Shown here in pieces: positions 54,232 to 63,974 of a DNA stretch of 64,000 nucleotides; position 1 is the first letter of the stretch; each line of letters starts with the position of its first letter. Both the position numbers and the translations under genes were made by a program. The notes beneath the pieces are model-generated. The model had not been told where the DNA came from. It did not search any database and worked only from the letters and a program-made list of their open reading frames with translations. The stretch comes from Streptomyces sp. NBC_01591. Its GTDB lineage: Bacteria; Actinomycetota; Actinomycetes; Streptomycetales; Streptomycetaceae. The stretch is taken from NCBI RefSeq assembly GCF_035918155.1, contig NZ_CP109327.1, positions 5,208,001-5,272,000 on the forward strand. Reading direction: 5' to 3'.

Positions 54232-55938
54232 GTGAGGACAGCGACACTGGGACCTGCGGAGCGCGCCGAGGCGCTGGCCGCGATGGCCGAGCGCGAACTG
54301 GACGTGCTGGTCGTGGGAGCGGGCGTGGTCGGCGCCGGTACGGCGCTGGACGCGGCGACGAGAGGACTCTCGACCGGACTGGTCGAGGCCCGCGACTGGG
54401 CGTCGGGCACATCGAGCAGGTCGAGCAAGCTGATCCACGGCGGGCTGCGGTATCTGGAGATGCTCGACTTCGCGCTCGTCCGGGAGGCGCTGAAGGAGCG
54501 CGGGCTGCTCCTGGAGCGGCTGGCCCCGCATCTGGTGAAGCCGGTGCCGTTCCTCTATCCGTTGCAGCACAAGGGCTGGGAGCGGCTCTACGCCGGATCC
54601 GGCGTGGCGCTTTACGACGCCATGTCGGTGTCGTCGGGACACGGCCGCGGCCTGCCCGTGCACCGCCATCTCTCCCGCCGCCATGCCCTGCGCGTCGCCC
54701 CGGCACTGAAGAAGGACGCCCTGGTCGGGGCGTTGCAGTACTACGACGCGCAGATGGACGACGCCCGCTACGTGGCGACCCTGGTGCGCACCGCCGCCGG
54801 ATACGGCGCGCACGTGGCCAACCGTGCGCGGGTGATCGGCTTCCTCCGGGAGGGCGAGCGGGTCGTCGGCGCCCGGGTGGAGGACGTCGAGGCGGGCGGG
54901 GAGTACGAGGTCAGGGCCAAGCAGGTGGTCAACGCGACCGGGGTCTGGACGGACGACACCCAGGCGCTGATCGGGGAGCGCGGACAGTTCCACGTCCGGG
55001 CGTCCAAGGGCATTCACCTGGTCGTTCCCAAGGACCGCATCCACTCATCGACGGGACTGATCCTACGGACGGAGAAGTCCGTCCTCTTCGTCATCCCGTG
55101 GGGACGGCACTGGATCATCGGTACGACGGACACCGACTGGGACCTGGACAAGGCACACCCCGCGGCCTCCAGCGCCGACATCGACTACCTGCTCGAACAC
55201 GTCAACTCGGTCCTGGCCACGCCCCTGAGCCGGGACGACGTCCAGGGCGTCTACGCCGGGCTGCGGCCGCTGCTGGCCGGCGAGTCCGACGCGACCAGCA
55301 AGCTCTCGCGCGAGCACACAGTGGCGCATCCGCTGCCGGGCCTCGTGGTCGTGGCGGGCGGCAAGTACACGACGTACCGGGTGATGGCCAAGGACGCCGT
55401 GGACGAAGCGGTGCACGGCCTCGACCAGCGGGTGGCGGCCTGCGTCACCGAGGAGATCCCGCTGCTGGGCGCGGAGGGATACCCGGCGATGTGGAACGCC
55501 AGGGCGAGGATCGCGGCCAGGTCCGGGCTGCATGTCGCCCGGGTGGAGCACCTGCTCAACCGGTACGGCTCGACGACCGAGCAGATCCTTGAGCTGATCC
55601 TCGGCGATCCGGTGCTGGGGGAGCCGCTGCCCTCGGCGGACGACTACCTGAAGGCCGAGATCGTCTACGCCGCCTCGCACGAGGGGGCCCGCCATCTCGA
55701 CGACGTACTGACCCGCCGGACCCGGATCTCCATCGAGACCTTCGACCGGGGCACGCGCAGTGCCCGGCTCTGCGCGGAACTCATGGCGCCGGTGCTGGGC
55801 TGGGACGAGGGGCAGATCGACCGGGAGGTCGAGCACTACGAGAAGCGGGTGCAGGCGGAGCGGGAGTCGCAGCGGCAGCCGGACGACCTCACGGCGGACG
55901 CGGCGCGGCTCGGGGCTCCGGACATCGTGCCGATCTAG
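54232..55938 (+). CDS. glpD: FAD-dependent glycerol-3-phosphate dehydrogenase
   Basis: A 568-residue enzyme oxidising glycerol-3-phosphate to dihydroxyacetone phosphate and feeding electrons to menaquinone at the membrane. The GTG start has GGGAGG at 54221-54226. It has the FAD motif VLVVGAGVVGAGTALDAATR, the substrate loop SSRSSKLIHGGLRYLEMLDF, then GRHWIIGTTDTDWDLDKAHP and GLRPLLAGESDATSKLSREH. The C-terminal DAO_C domain includes ARLCAELMAPVLGW. It is not adjacent to glpK or glpF. It converges on the serine hydrolase with a 4 bp overlap of the two ends. Confidence 0.96.
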   Translation: MRTATLGPAERAEALAAMAERELDVLVVGAGVVGAGTALDAATRGLSTGLVEARDWASGTSSRSSKLIHGGLRYLEMLDFALVREALKERGLLLERLAPHLVKPVPFLYPLQHKGWERLYAGSGVALYDAMSVSSGHGRGLPVHRHLSRRHALRVAPALKKDALVGALQYYDAQMDDARYVATLVRTAAGYGAHVANRARVIGFLREGERVVGARVEDVEAGGEYEVRAKQVVNATGVWTDDTQALIGERGQFHVRASKGIHLVVPKDRIHSSTGLILRTEKSVLFVIPWGRHWIIGTTDTDWDLDKAHPAASSADIDYLLEHVNSVLATPLSRDDVQGVYAGLRPLLAGESDATSKLSREHTVAHPLPGLVVVAGGKYTTYRVMAKDAVDEAVHGLDQRVAACVTEEIPLLGAEGYPAMWNARARIAARSGLHVARVEHLLNRYGSTTEQILELILGDPVLGEPLPSADDYLKAEIVYAASHEGARHLDDVLTRRTRISIETFDRGTRSARLCAELMAPVLGWDEGQIDREVEHYEKRVQAERESQRQPDDLTADAARLGAPDIVPI

Positions 55939-57023
55939 GAGCTCCGGGACTTCGGCGCCCCGGGGCAGAACTCCGCGTCGAGCAGTGCGGGTTCGAGGGT
56001 CGCCGAGTCGGCCAGGGTGTCCGTGTCGATGCGGTACGTCAGGGTATGCCGGCCGTCGCGCGTAGTGGCGGTACGGACGTAACTGCCCGCGATGTGGCCG
56101 TTGTGCCCCCAGACGGTGGTGCCGCAGGAGAGCTTCTGCGGATAGATGCCCAGGCCGTAGACGCCGTGCGTGGCCCGGGTGTTCAGCAGGATCGCCAGCT
56201 GGGCGGGCGCGAGGAGACGGCCGCCCAGCAGGGCCGCGTAGAAGCGGTTCAGATCGTCGAGCGTGGAGATCAGCTCGCCGGCCGCGCCCGCCGTGCGCGG
56301 GTCCAGCGCGGTGACATCGCGCAGGCTGCCGTCGGCCGGATCGCGGGTGTAGGCACGGCCGTGCGGGGAGGGCAGATCGGTACGGGCGCCAGGGAGGGAG
56401 GTGCCCGTGAGGCGGAGGGGGATGATGACGCGATTGCGGATCTCGGTGGCGTAGCCGTGTCCGGTGACCCGTTGAACGACGAGTCCGAGTACGGCGTAAT
56501 TGGTGTTGGAGTAGGCGTAGCGGCCGGGGGCGCCCGTCGGGCGGTGGGCCAGGGCGACACGGACCGCAGCGGTGGCGGAGAGGGGGTGGGCGGATGGATC
56601 GGCGGTGTAGTCGTAGAGGCCGCTGGTGTGGCTGAGCAGGGCGCGCAGGGTGATGCGGTGGCCGTCGTTGCCGTTGCCGCGCACCAGCCCCGGCAGCAGC
56701 CGCTCGACCGGGTCCGACAGGTGCAGCCTCCGTTCCCGGGCGAGTTGGAGCACGACCGTGGCGACGAAGGTCTTGGTGACGCTGCCCGCCCGGAACCGGT
56801 CCGCCCGTCGGATACCGGGACCTGTCGAGCGGTAGGTGTCGTACGGTGCGGACGAGGCACGACGGGCCAGCAGCGCCGCCGTTGGAGCACCGCCCTCGGC
56901 GACGAGCCGGGGAAGGTAGGTGGCTGCGGGGGTGAGGTGTGGTTCGCTGGGCAGGGTTGCTGTTCCCAGGCCGAACAGCGCCAGCACCAACAGGGCGACG
57001 AGCATTGCCCTGAGTATCGGCAT
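55935..57023 (-). CDS. secreted beta-lactamase-fold serine hydrolase
   Basis: A 362-residue protein. An N-terminal hydrophobic segment (about 5-24) with MPILRAMLVALLVLALFGLG is a signal or anchor. The active-site SxxK is SVTKTF near residue 80; the second motif is YSNTNY and the third HNG in WGHNGHIAGSY. This is a D-alanyl-D-alanine carboxypeptidase/esterase (class C-like) set. It probably acts outside the cell on peptidoglycan or an ester. It is convergent with glpD and divergent from the first kinase gene, 120 bp away. Confidence 0.9.
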   Translation of the reverse strand: MPILRAMLVALLVLALFGLGTATLPSEPHLTPAATYLPRLVAEGGAPTAALLARRASSAPYDTYRSTGPGIRRADRFRAGSVTKTFVATVVLQLARERRLHLSDPVERLLPGLVRGNGNDGHRITLRALLSHTSGLYDYTADPSAHPLSATAAVRVALAHRPTGAPGRYAYSNTNYAVLGLVVQRVTGHGYATEIRNRVIIPLRLTGTSLPGARTDLPSPHGRAYTRDPADGSLRDVTALDPRTAGAAGELISTLDDLNRFYAALLGGRLLAPAQLAILLNTRATHGVYGLGIYPQKLSCGTTVWGHNGHIAGSYVRTATTRDGRHTLTYRIDTDTLADSATLEPALLDAEFCPGAPKSRSS

Positions 57024-57143
57024 GGCAGGGATTCCCTTCCTCCGGGCACATCATGACGGGCCTGTGGACCCGGCACCATGACCGGTGCCGGGGTGAGGGA
57101 CAATGAACGCTCTGCCAGGGTGGGTTGATCGCAGAGGGGACGC

Positions 57144-59144
57144 ATGTCGGAGGCGGAGCAGGCACGGGAGCCCCAACGGGACAAGGACGGACGTCTCCTT
57201 GCGGGGCGCTACCGGCTCGGGGAGGTGCTCGGCCGGGGCGGTATGGGCACGGTCTGGCGTGCCGTCGACGAGACGCTGGGCCGCACGGTCGCGGTCAAGG
57301 AACTGCGGTTCCCTTCGGCCATCGACGACGACGAGAAGCGCCGGCTCATCACGCGCACGCTGCGCGAGGCGAAGGCGATCGCCAGGATCCGCAACAACGG
57401 CGCGGTGACGGTCTACGACGTGGTCGACGAGGACGACCGGCCGTGGATCGTGATGGAGCTCATCGAGGGCAAGTCCCTCGCCGAAGCCGTGCGCGAGGAC
57501 GGCGTGCTGACGCCGAAGCGCGCCGCCGAAGTCGGCCTCGCCATCCTCGACGTGCTGCGCTCGGCGCACCGCGAGGGCATCCTGCACCGCGATGTGAAGC
57601 CGTCCAACGTGCTGATCGCCGAGGACGGCCGGGTCGTGCTGACCGACTTCGGCATCGCTCAGGTCGAGGGCGACCCGTCGGTCACCTCGACGGGCATGCT
57701 CGTCGGCGCCCCCTCGTACATCTCTCCCGAGCGTGCCCGCGGCCACAAGCCGGGGCCGCCTGCCGACCTCTGGTCGCTCGGCGGACTGCTGTACGCCAGC
57801 GTCGAGGGCTCCCCGCCGTACGACAAGGGGTCGGCCATCGCCACCCTGACCGCGGTGATGACCGAACCGCTCGGCCCGCCGAAGAACGCCGGTCCGCTGG
57901 AGGAGGTCATCTATGGCCTGCTCGCCAAGGACCCCGAGCAGCGGCTCGACGAAGCGGGTGCCCGCGCGCTGCTCAACGACGTGATCCACGCTCCCGAGAA
58001 GCCGGACCCGGTGGTGCCCCCGCCCGCCGACGCCACCCAGGTCATGGCGCTGCCCAAGGCTCCGGCCGAACCCCGTGCCAAAGCGACGCCGAAGCCCGCG
58101 GAACAGGGCGAGGGCACGCGCGACCGGCTGCGGGGCGCACTGCGCTCCGTACGGAACGCGAAGGCGGCACCGGCCGTCGGGGCGGGCGCCGCCGCGGCCT
58201 CGACCACAGCGCCGCCCCCGCCCTCGGCGCCCCCGTCGGGTTCCCCCTCGGCCGGTGACGCGGGCGCCAAGCCCGCCAAGCCCGCGACTGCTGCGGCCAC
58301 CGCGGCCGTACCGCCGCCCCGCCCGGCCACATCACCGACCGCCCCGCCCCGGGCATCCATCACGGACGTGGTGCCGCGCCGCACCCTGGCGATCATCGCG
58401 GCGGTGATCGTGCTCGCCGTGATCGGCACGGTCCTCGCGCTCACGGTCGGCGGCGGCGACAAGAACAACGCGGGCAACGAAGGCGGTAAGGGCGACAAGT
58501 CCACCTCCGCCGGGCCCTCGACGGCGACCGGCGGCTCCGCGGAGACCGACAGCGGCAGTAGCAGCGGCAAGGACCAGGGCAAGGACCAGGACCAGAACGG
58601 CAACCAGGGTCAGGGTCAGGACGAGGGCAAGGGCAAGACCGACAAGGAGTCGGGCGGCTCGAAGGGCGACAAGCCGGAGGACGCCCTGCCCGCCGGATTC
58701 AAGCTGGTCACGAACAAGCGATTCCACTTCTCGATGGCCATGCCCGAGAAGTTCCGCTTCGACCGGACGTCAGGCATCGACTCCGGCGCCATCTACAACG
58801 TCGACGGCGGCTTCCCCCGTATCCAGGTCGACTACACCGATTCGCCCGGTGGTGACGCCGCCGCGGCCTGGAACGCGGCGAAGGCCGCCGTCGCGGCCAG
58901 CAGCAACGGCTACCACCATCTCGGCATAAACAAGGTCCAGTACAACGGCTATCCGTCCGTCGCCGACTGGCAGTTCGAGCGCACCCAGCACGGCCAGCGG
59001 GTCCATGTACTCAACCGGGGCTTCAAGGTCGACGGCAAGCACGGCTACGCGATCATGATCAGCTGCAAGGCCGGTGAGTGGGACAGCAAGGAGTGCCGGA
59101 CGCTGCGCAAGACCGCGTTCGACACGTTCAAGCCCATCGACTGA
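57144..59144 (+). CDS. membrane Ser/Thr protein kinase with extracellular domain
   Basis: A 666-residue PknB-type kinase. The kinase domain (about 24-280) has the Gly loop LGRGGMGTVWRA, the ATP-binding Lys at about 52 in VAVKEL, the catalytic Asp at about 150 in HRDVKPSN, the DFG at 168-170, and YISPERARG. An Ala/Pro-rich linker leads to one span (about 413-435). Outside is a Ser/Lys/Gln-rich stalk (GKDQGKDQDQNGNQGQGQDE) and a C-terminal domain of about 150 residues with FHFSMAMPEKFRFDRTSG that resembles those of the next two genes. It appears to phosphorylate proteins on Ser/Thr in response to an extracellular cue. It lies at the start of a kinase cluster known in other Streptomyces. Confidence 0.95.
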   Translation: MSEAEQAREPQRDKDGRLLAGRYRLGEVLGRGGMGTVWRAVDETLGRTVAVKELRFPSAIDDDEKRRLITRTLREAKAIARIRNNGAVTVYDVVDEDDRPWIVMELIEGKSLAEAVREDGVLTPKRAAEVGLAILDVLRSAHREGILHRDVKPSNVLIAEDGRVVLTDFGIAQVEGDPSVTSTGMLVGAPSYISPERARGHKPGPPADLWSLGGLLYASVEGSPPYDKGSAIATLTAVMTEPLGPPKNAGPLEEVIYGLLAKDPEQRLDEAGARALLNDVIHAPEKPDPVVPPPADATQVMALPKAPAEPRAKATPKPAEQGEGTRDRLRGALRSVRNAKAAPAVGAGAAAASTTAPPPPSAPPSGSPSAGDAGAKPAKPATAAATAAVPPPRPATSPTAPPRASITDVVPRRTLAIIAAVIVLAVIGTVLALTVGGGDKNNAGNEGGKGDKSTSAGPSTATGGSAETDSGSSSGKDQGKDQDQNGNQGQGQDEGKGKTDKESGGSKGDKPEDALPAGFKLVTNKRFHFSMAMPEKFRFDRTSGIDSGAIYNVDGGFPRIQVDYTDSPGGDAAAAWNAAKAAVAASSNGYHHLGINKVQYNGYPSVADWQFERTQHGQRVHVLNRGFKVDGKHGYAIMISCKAGEWDSKECRTLRKTAFDTFKPID

Positions 59145-59265
59145 ACGTTCAGGCCCACCGGCTGATCCGTGGGCGTAAGGGGCCGGGATGCGACGACCCG
59201 GCCGCGTGGTCGGCGCTTGCCACGTATCGTGAGAGCCTGAAGACGTACGCAGCTGGAACGGTGGG

Positions 59266-59294
59266 TCAATTGCACGGTAAGTGACCGCAATTGA
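59266..59294. promoter_or_regulatory. inverted repeat upstream of the pseudokinase gene
   Basis: TCAATTGC (59266-59273) and its complement GCAATTGA (59287-59294) are separated by 13 bases containing a GGT/ACC pair. It is AT-richer than its surroundings and lies 53 bp before the start. It could be an operator or a hairpin. Confidence 0.5.
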
Positions 59295-59347
59295 TGGATT
59301 GATGCGGTCTTCGTGGCCGGGGGGACAGCGCGCTCTGGGGAGGCGTC

Positions 59348-62182
59348 GTGGACGACTACGCGGGTCGGGTGCTTGCCGACCGCTACCGCCTTCCGCTGTC
59401 TCCGACCGATGAGTATGAAGCGGTCGAAACCCGGGCGTTCGATACCTACAGCGGACAGGAAGTCCGGGTCCGGCAGGTGCCGTTGCCCGAGGTCGTGGAC
59501 GCCGAGGTGCTCTACGCCGACGATCCGGCCCCAATGGCCCGCCGGGACACCGGACGGGCCGTGCGCGCGCCCGCGGACCCGGCGGTCCGGCGCGCCGTGG
59601 AGGCGGCGCAGGCGGCGGCCCAGGTGCCCGACCACCCCAGGCTCGACCAGGTCTTCGACGTGTTCGCCGAGGCGGGATCGCTCTGGATCGTGAGCGAACT
59701 CGTCGCGGCCCGCCCGCTCGCCTCCCTGCTCGCGGAACGACCGCTCAGTCCCTTCCGGGCCGCCGAGATCGGCTCCGACGTGCTGACCGCGCTGCGGGTG
59801 CTGCACGCCCATGGCTGGACCCACCGGAACATCACCGTCCGCACGGTGCTGATCTGTGACGACGGCCGTGTCGTGCTGACCGGCCTGGCGGACGGGGCGG
59901 CGGAGGAGGCCCTCTGCGGGTATGTACCGACACCGCAGCTCGACGAGGACGAGGACGAGAACGAGGGCGGATACGGGTACGAGGGCGGTTACGGCGACGA
60001 GGGCGGCTTCGGTCGCCCGGCGGTCGGTTCGGGCCCTGCCGGGGCGTACGCGCCGCCTCCGCCCGCTATACCGCCCATGCCGTCCGTGCCCGCCCCTCCG
60101 GCCGAGGTACCGGCCTCACGCGGCCCGGCGGCGATAGAGGCGGGCCGGGCGACCAGCGACCCCCACCATGACGATCCGTACGACGACCCGCACGCCGACG
60201 ACCCGTACGACGACGATCCGTACGCCGACGACCCGCACGCCGACGACCCGTACGACGACGGCGATCACCCCGACGGCCCCCACGGCGGCACGGGAGATAC
60301 CGCGCAGCTGCGGGCCGAGCGCGCCGGAGCCATCGCCACACACCGCGCGGGCGCCCGCGCCGCACGCGTCAGCGAGGACCGGCGCCGCACCGGGGCGGGC
60401 GAGGGGGAGGGCACCGGCAGCCTGCCGGTCCAGCGTTCCGCACGGCCGGACGGCACGGACCCGTCCGACCCGGACCACAGCCACCCGCAGCAGGCCGCTC
60501 CCCGAGGCCACGCCACCGACGATCCGTACACCAAGGACCTGTACGCCCAAGACCCGTACGCCGAGGACCCGGACACCGCGGGCCCCGACGACGACGACGA
60601 GGACGGCCGGCCGCCCGCGCGGCGGCTGTATCTCACCGGCTCCTGGAGCGACGGCCCCGGATCCGGGCGCCCCGTCCCCGCCGGAGGTTCCGGCGAGGAG
60701 GCCCTGCGCGCCGACGCCCGGCGCCACGGCGACCTTCCGGCACTGCCCGCGCACCGGCCCGCCCGGCAGCAACAGCCGGGCGGCTGGGACGAGCCGGCCG
60801 CGAGCGACCGTACAGGCTCCGCCTACCACGGCCCCGCCACCCCGCTCGCCGCCGAGCGCGCCCGGCAGGCCCGGATCGCCGTGGTCGGCGCGGTCACCGA
60901 GCGCTGGGCGCCCGAGCAGGCCGGCCCCGTCCACGAGAACTGGCGGCTGGCACCGCCGATCGGACCCGCCACCGACCTCTGGGCACTGGGCGCGCTGCTC
61001 TACCGCGCCGTCCAGGGCCACGCCCCCTACCCCGAGGAGAACGCGGCCGAGCTCGTCCAGATGGTGTGCGGGGAGCCGCCCGCCTTCGCCGAGGAGTGCG
61101 GCCCGCTGCGCCCCGTCGTCGAGTCCCTGCTGCGCCAGGACCCCACCGAGCGGCCGGACTTCGAGGAGCTGAGCGGCTGGCTGCGCTCCCTGGTGCGGTC
61201 GGCGCCCGAGCCCGAGGCCGGCCTGGACGTCGTACCCCTGCCGTCCGCCGACAGCGCCCGGCTGCCCGTCGTACGCCGCAGGGGCGAGCTGGTCCGCAGA
61301 CGACGCGGCAGGAGCGCGGCCCACGGCCGTCACCGCCACACCAAGGACAAGCCCGACCGGCAGGACAGGCCCAGGGCGGAGAAGGCCCCCCGGCCCTCCC
61401 AGGCCCCCCGGCCGCCGCGTGAGCCCAAGGGTCCCAAGGCGTTGCGCACCCCGCCCCGCCCCCGGGACGGCGAGCGGCGGGCGCCGCGGCGGCTCGGGCG
61501 GCTGCTCCTGGTGCTGATCCTGCTGGCCCTCGTCGCGGCCATCGCGTACGCCGTGATGTTCATGCCCAAGGCGGACAGCGAATCGGGCACCCGCTCCACG
61601 GGCCCGGCGTCGTCGACGTCCGGTTCACCGGAGCCCGGCAGCGGCGAGTCCGATGGCGGCGACTCCGGCGACCCGACGCGGTCCCCCGGTGGGCAGCAGC
61701 CGCAGACCAGCCGCTCCGCCGTGGCGCTCGCCCCCGGCTACACCCTGCGCAAGGACCAGGAGGGCTTCGAGGTCGGTGTGCTCAAGGGCTGGCAGCGCAG
61801 CCCCGCCAACGCGGACCGTCAGATCCGCTACGGCAGCGACGGCTTCAGTCTGCTGATCGTCCCGGGCCGCGACACCGTCAAGGACAACGGCGACGACCCG
61901 CTGGTCTACCAGGCCGACAAGGAACTGGAGTTGCAGCCGTTCCGCGACTCCACCTGGTCGGGGTCGAGCGGGCTGCGCCGGATCGACGTCGGGCGACAGG
62001 CCATGGCGGAGGGCCAGTTCACCTGGCAGGACGCATCGGGGCGCGAGGTGTACGCCCGCAACCTCGTGATGGTCGTGGACGGCCGCTACCACGTCATCCA
62101 GGTCATCGGCCCGGAGAACCGGCGCGACAAGGTATCGGACATCTACGAACAAGCCATCGCCTCCTACCGGGTGACGTCCTGA
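59348..62182 (+). CDS. membrane pseudokinase with long acidic insert
   Basis: A 944-residue protein of the same architecture as its neighbours. The kinase fold begins at about 12 and is interrupted after about 190 by roughly 300 residues of low complexity: Glu/Asp/Gly-rich (DEDEDENEGGYGYEGGYGDE) and then DDPYD-type repeats (275-304). The C-lobe resumes near 505 (RWAPEQAGP, DLWALGALLYRAVQGHAPYP). The Gly loop is not recognisable, VAVK is VRVRQ (Lys to Arg, about 42), HRD is HRN (Asp to Asn, 161), and DFG reads GLA (179-181). Catalysis should be absent. One span (about 715-739) and an extracellular domain like the neighbours follow. Confidence 0.9.
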   Translation: MDDYAGRVLADRYRLPLSPTDEYEAVETRAFDTYSGQEVRVRQVPLPEVVDAEVLYADDPAPMARRDTGRAVRAPADPAVRRAVEAAQAAAQVPDHPRLDQVFDVFAEAGSLWIVSELVAARPLASLLAERPLSPFRAAEIGSDVLTALRVLHAHGWTHRNITVRTVLICDDGRVVLTGLADGAAEEALCGYVPTPQLDEDEDENEGGYGYEGGYGDEGGFGRPAVGSGPAGAYAPPPPAIPPMPSVPAPPAEVPASRGPAAIEAGRATSDPHHDDPYDDPHADDPYDDDPYADDPHADDPYDDGDHPDGPHGGTGDTAQLRAERAGAIATHRAGARAARVSEDRRRTGAGEGEGTGSLPVQRSARPDGTDPSDPDHSHPQQAAPRGHATDDPYTKDLYAQDPYAEDPDTAGPDDDDEDGRPPARRLYLTGSWSDGPGSGRPVPAGGSGEEALRADARRHGDLPALPAHRPARQQQPGGWDEPAASDRTGSAYHGPATPLAAERARQARIAVVGAVTERWAPEQAGPVHENWRLAPPIGPATDLWALGALLYRAVQGHAPYPEENAAELVQMVCGEPPAFAEECGPLRPVVESLLRQDPTERPDFEELSGWLRSLVRSAPEPEAGLDVVPLPSADSARLPVVRRRGELVRRRRGRSAAHGRHRHTKDKPDRQDRPRAEKAPRPSQAPRPPREPKGPKALRTPPRPRDGERRAPRRLGRLLLVLILLALVAAIAYAVMFMPKADSESGTRSTGPASSTSGSPEPGSGESDGGDSGDPTRSPGGQQPQTSRSAVALAPGYTLRKDQEGFEVGVLKGWQRSPANADRQIRYGSDGFSLLIVPGRDTVKDNGDDPLVYQADKELELQPFRDSTWSGSSGLRRIDVGRQAMAEGQFTWQDASGREVYARNLVMVVDGRYHVIQVIGPENRRDKVSDIYEQAIASYRVTS
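60170..60259 (+). repeat. six tandem 15 bp units coding for DDPYD-type repeats
   Basis: Ninety bases encode six five-residue units (DDPYD, DPHAD, DPYDD, DPYAD, DPHAD, DPYDD) in the pseudokinase insert. They are similar but not identical and make a negatively charged, Pro-kinked stretch. Confidence 0.9.
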
Positions 62183-62312
62183 ACTCTCTCCGTACAACAC
62201 CCGGCCGGTGACGGAGCGACAAGCATCACAGTGCGGTTTCGTGGGTGGTGCGAGGTTCCGTGGCCGTGCCTCCCCTCCGTAATCTGGCACCTGAGGAACG
62301 GGGCGGGGATAC

Positions 62313-63974
62313 GTGGATCGATCACAGGGAACGGACGCGGGACTGGTGCTGGCCGGCAGGTACCGGCTGGGTGAAGTCCTCGGGCGCGGCGGCATGGGCA
62401 AGGTCTGGCGCGCCCACGACGAGGTGCTGCACCGCACGGTCGCGGTCAAGGAGTTGACCGCAGGCCTGTACGTCGCCGAGGCCGACCGGATCGTGCTGCA
62501 CGCCCGCACGCAGAAGGAGGCCCGCGCGGCAGCCCGGATCACGCACCCGGGCGTCGTCACCGTGCACGACGTGATCGAGTACGACAACCGGCCCTGGATC
62601 GTCATGCAGTACGTCGACGGCCCGTCCCTCGCCGACGCGGCCAAGGAGTCCGGCGAGGTCGAGCCGCGCGAGGCCGCCAGGATCGGCCTCCATGTGCTGA
62701 GCGCCCTGCGTGCCGCGCACGGGGCGGGGGTCCTGCACCGCGACGTGAAGCCCGGCAACGTGCTCCTCGCCAAGGACGGCCAGGTGCTGCTCACCGACTT
62801 CGGGATCGCCGCCATCGAGGGCGACTCGACCATCACCAGGACCGGTGAACTGGTCGGTTCCATCGACTATCTGGCGCCCGAACGGGTACGTGGCGGCGAC
62901 CCGGGACCGGCCTCCGACCTGTGGTCGCTCGGCGCCACGCTCTACACCGCGGTCGAGGGACGCTCGCCGTTCCGCCGTACGTCCCCGATCTCCACCATGC
63001 AGGCCGTCGTCGCCGAGGAACCCCCGCCGCCCGGCCGGGCGGGCCCGCTGGCCCCCGTGATCACCGCGCTGCTCCGCAAGGAGCCGGACGAGCGTCCGTC
63101 GGCCGCGGAGACGGAACGGATGCTGCTGGACGCCATGGAGGGCCGCAAGCCCGTGGCCGCGCAGGCGTTCGTGCCGACGCAGAGCGTCCCCGACGAGGTC
63201 CTGCGCTCGCTGGGCCAGGACGGCCCGTCCGGGTCGTCCGGCCCCGGCACCACCCAACTGCCCTACCCGGCCACCGCCGCACCGGCCCCGACGACCCGGC
63301 GCAGCCGCGGCCGCTGGCGCACCGTGGTCCTGGTCATCGCGGCCGCGGCGCTGGTCGGCGGTGGCGCGGGAATCGCCGCGATGAAGTTCGGGGACCGGAC
63401 GCACGACACCACCGGGTCCGACAGAACGGGCGCGCACGCGCCCGCCGACCCCGGCAAGCCCGGCGCCAGGACCTCGCCGTCGGTGAAGCCCGACGCGACG
63501 GTGAAGGACGTGCCCCAGGGCTGGAAGCGGGTGGACGACCCCGAGGGCTTCAGCCTGACCGTGCCCGAGGGCTGGGAGCGCCGGGCGGACGGCAACCAGA
63601 TCGACTACACCCCGGACAACGGCGTGCACTACATCCGGATCAGCGTCGACCCGGCGCCCGACTTCGAGAACCCGTACATGCACATGGTGACAAGCCTGGA
63701 GCCCCAGCTTGCCAAACGGCTGCCCGGCTACGAGCGCAAGACCCTGCACTCAAACACGTACCGGGACCGGCCGGGCGCGCTCTGGGAGTTCACCTGGACC
63801 GAGACCAAGGACCATCCGGGCCCGCGCCACGCGATCGACCAGATGTACTTCGGCGAGGAGGGCGGTCCGGAGTACGCGCTGTACATGACGGGCCCCGCGG
63901 ACGACTGGGACACGACCCGGGCGCAGTTCGACACGATGCTGCGCGGATGGCGTGCACCGGACAGCTCCGGCTGA
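62313..63974 (+). CDS. membrane Ser/Thr protein kinase with extracellular domain
   Basis: A 553-residue PknB-type kinase starting at a GTG after GGGGCGGGGATAC. The Gly loop LGRGGMGKVWRA, the Lys at about 46 in VAVKEL, the catalytic Asp at about 144 in HRDVKPGN and DFG at 162-164 are all intact, so it should be active. After SIDYLAPERV and the C-lobe, an Ala/Pro-rich linker leads to one span (about 334-356). The C-terminal 170 residues outside the cell read FSLTVPEGWERRADGNQIDY and WEFTWTETKDHPG, resembling the ends of the two preceding proteins. The three probably derive from one ancestor by duplication. Confidence 0.95.
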   Translation: MDRSQGTDAGLVLAGRYRLGEVLGRGGMGKVWRAHDEVLHRTVAVKELTAGLYVAEADRIVLHARTQKEARAAARITHPGVVTVHDVIEYDNRPWIVMQYVDGPSLADAAKESGEVEPREAARIGLHVLSALRAAHGAGVLHRDVKPGNVLLAKDGQVLLTDFGIAAIEGDSTITRTGELVGSIDYLAPERVRGGDPGPASDLWSLGATLYTAVEGRSPFRRTSPISTMQAVVAEEPPPPGRAGPLAPVITALLRKEPDERPSAAETERMLLDAMEGRKPVAAQAFVPTQSVPDEVLRSLGQDGPSGSSGPGTTQLPYPATAAPAPTTRRSRGRWRTVVLVIAAAALVGGGAGIAAMKFGDRTHDTTGSDRTGAHAPADPGKPGARTSPSVKPDATVKDVPQGWKRVDDPEGFSLTVPEGWERRADGNQIDYTPDNGVHYIRISVDPAPDFENPYMHMVTSLEPQLAKRLPGYERKTLHSNTYRDRPGALWEFTWTETKDHPGPRHAIDQMYFGEEGGPEYALYMTGPADDWDTTRAQFDTMLRGWRAPDSSG

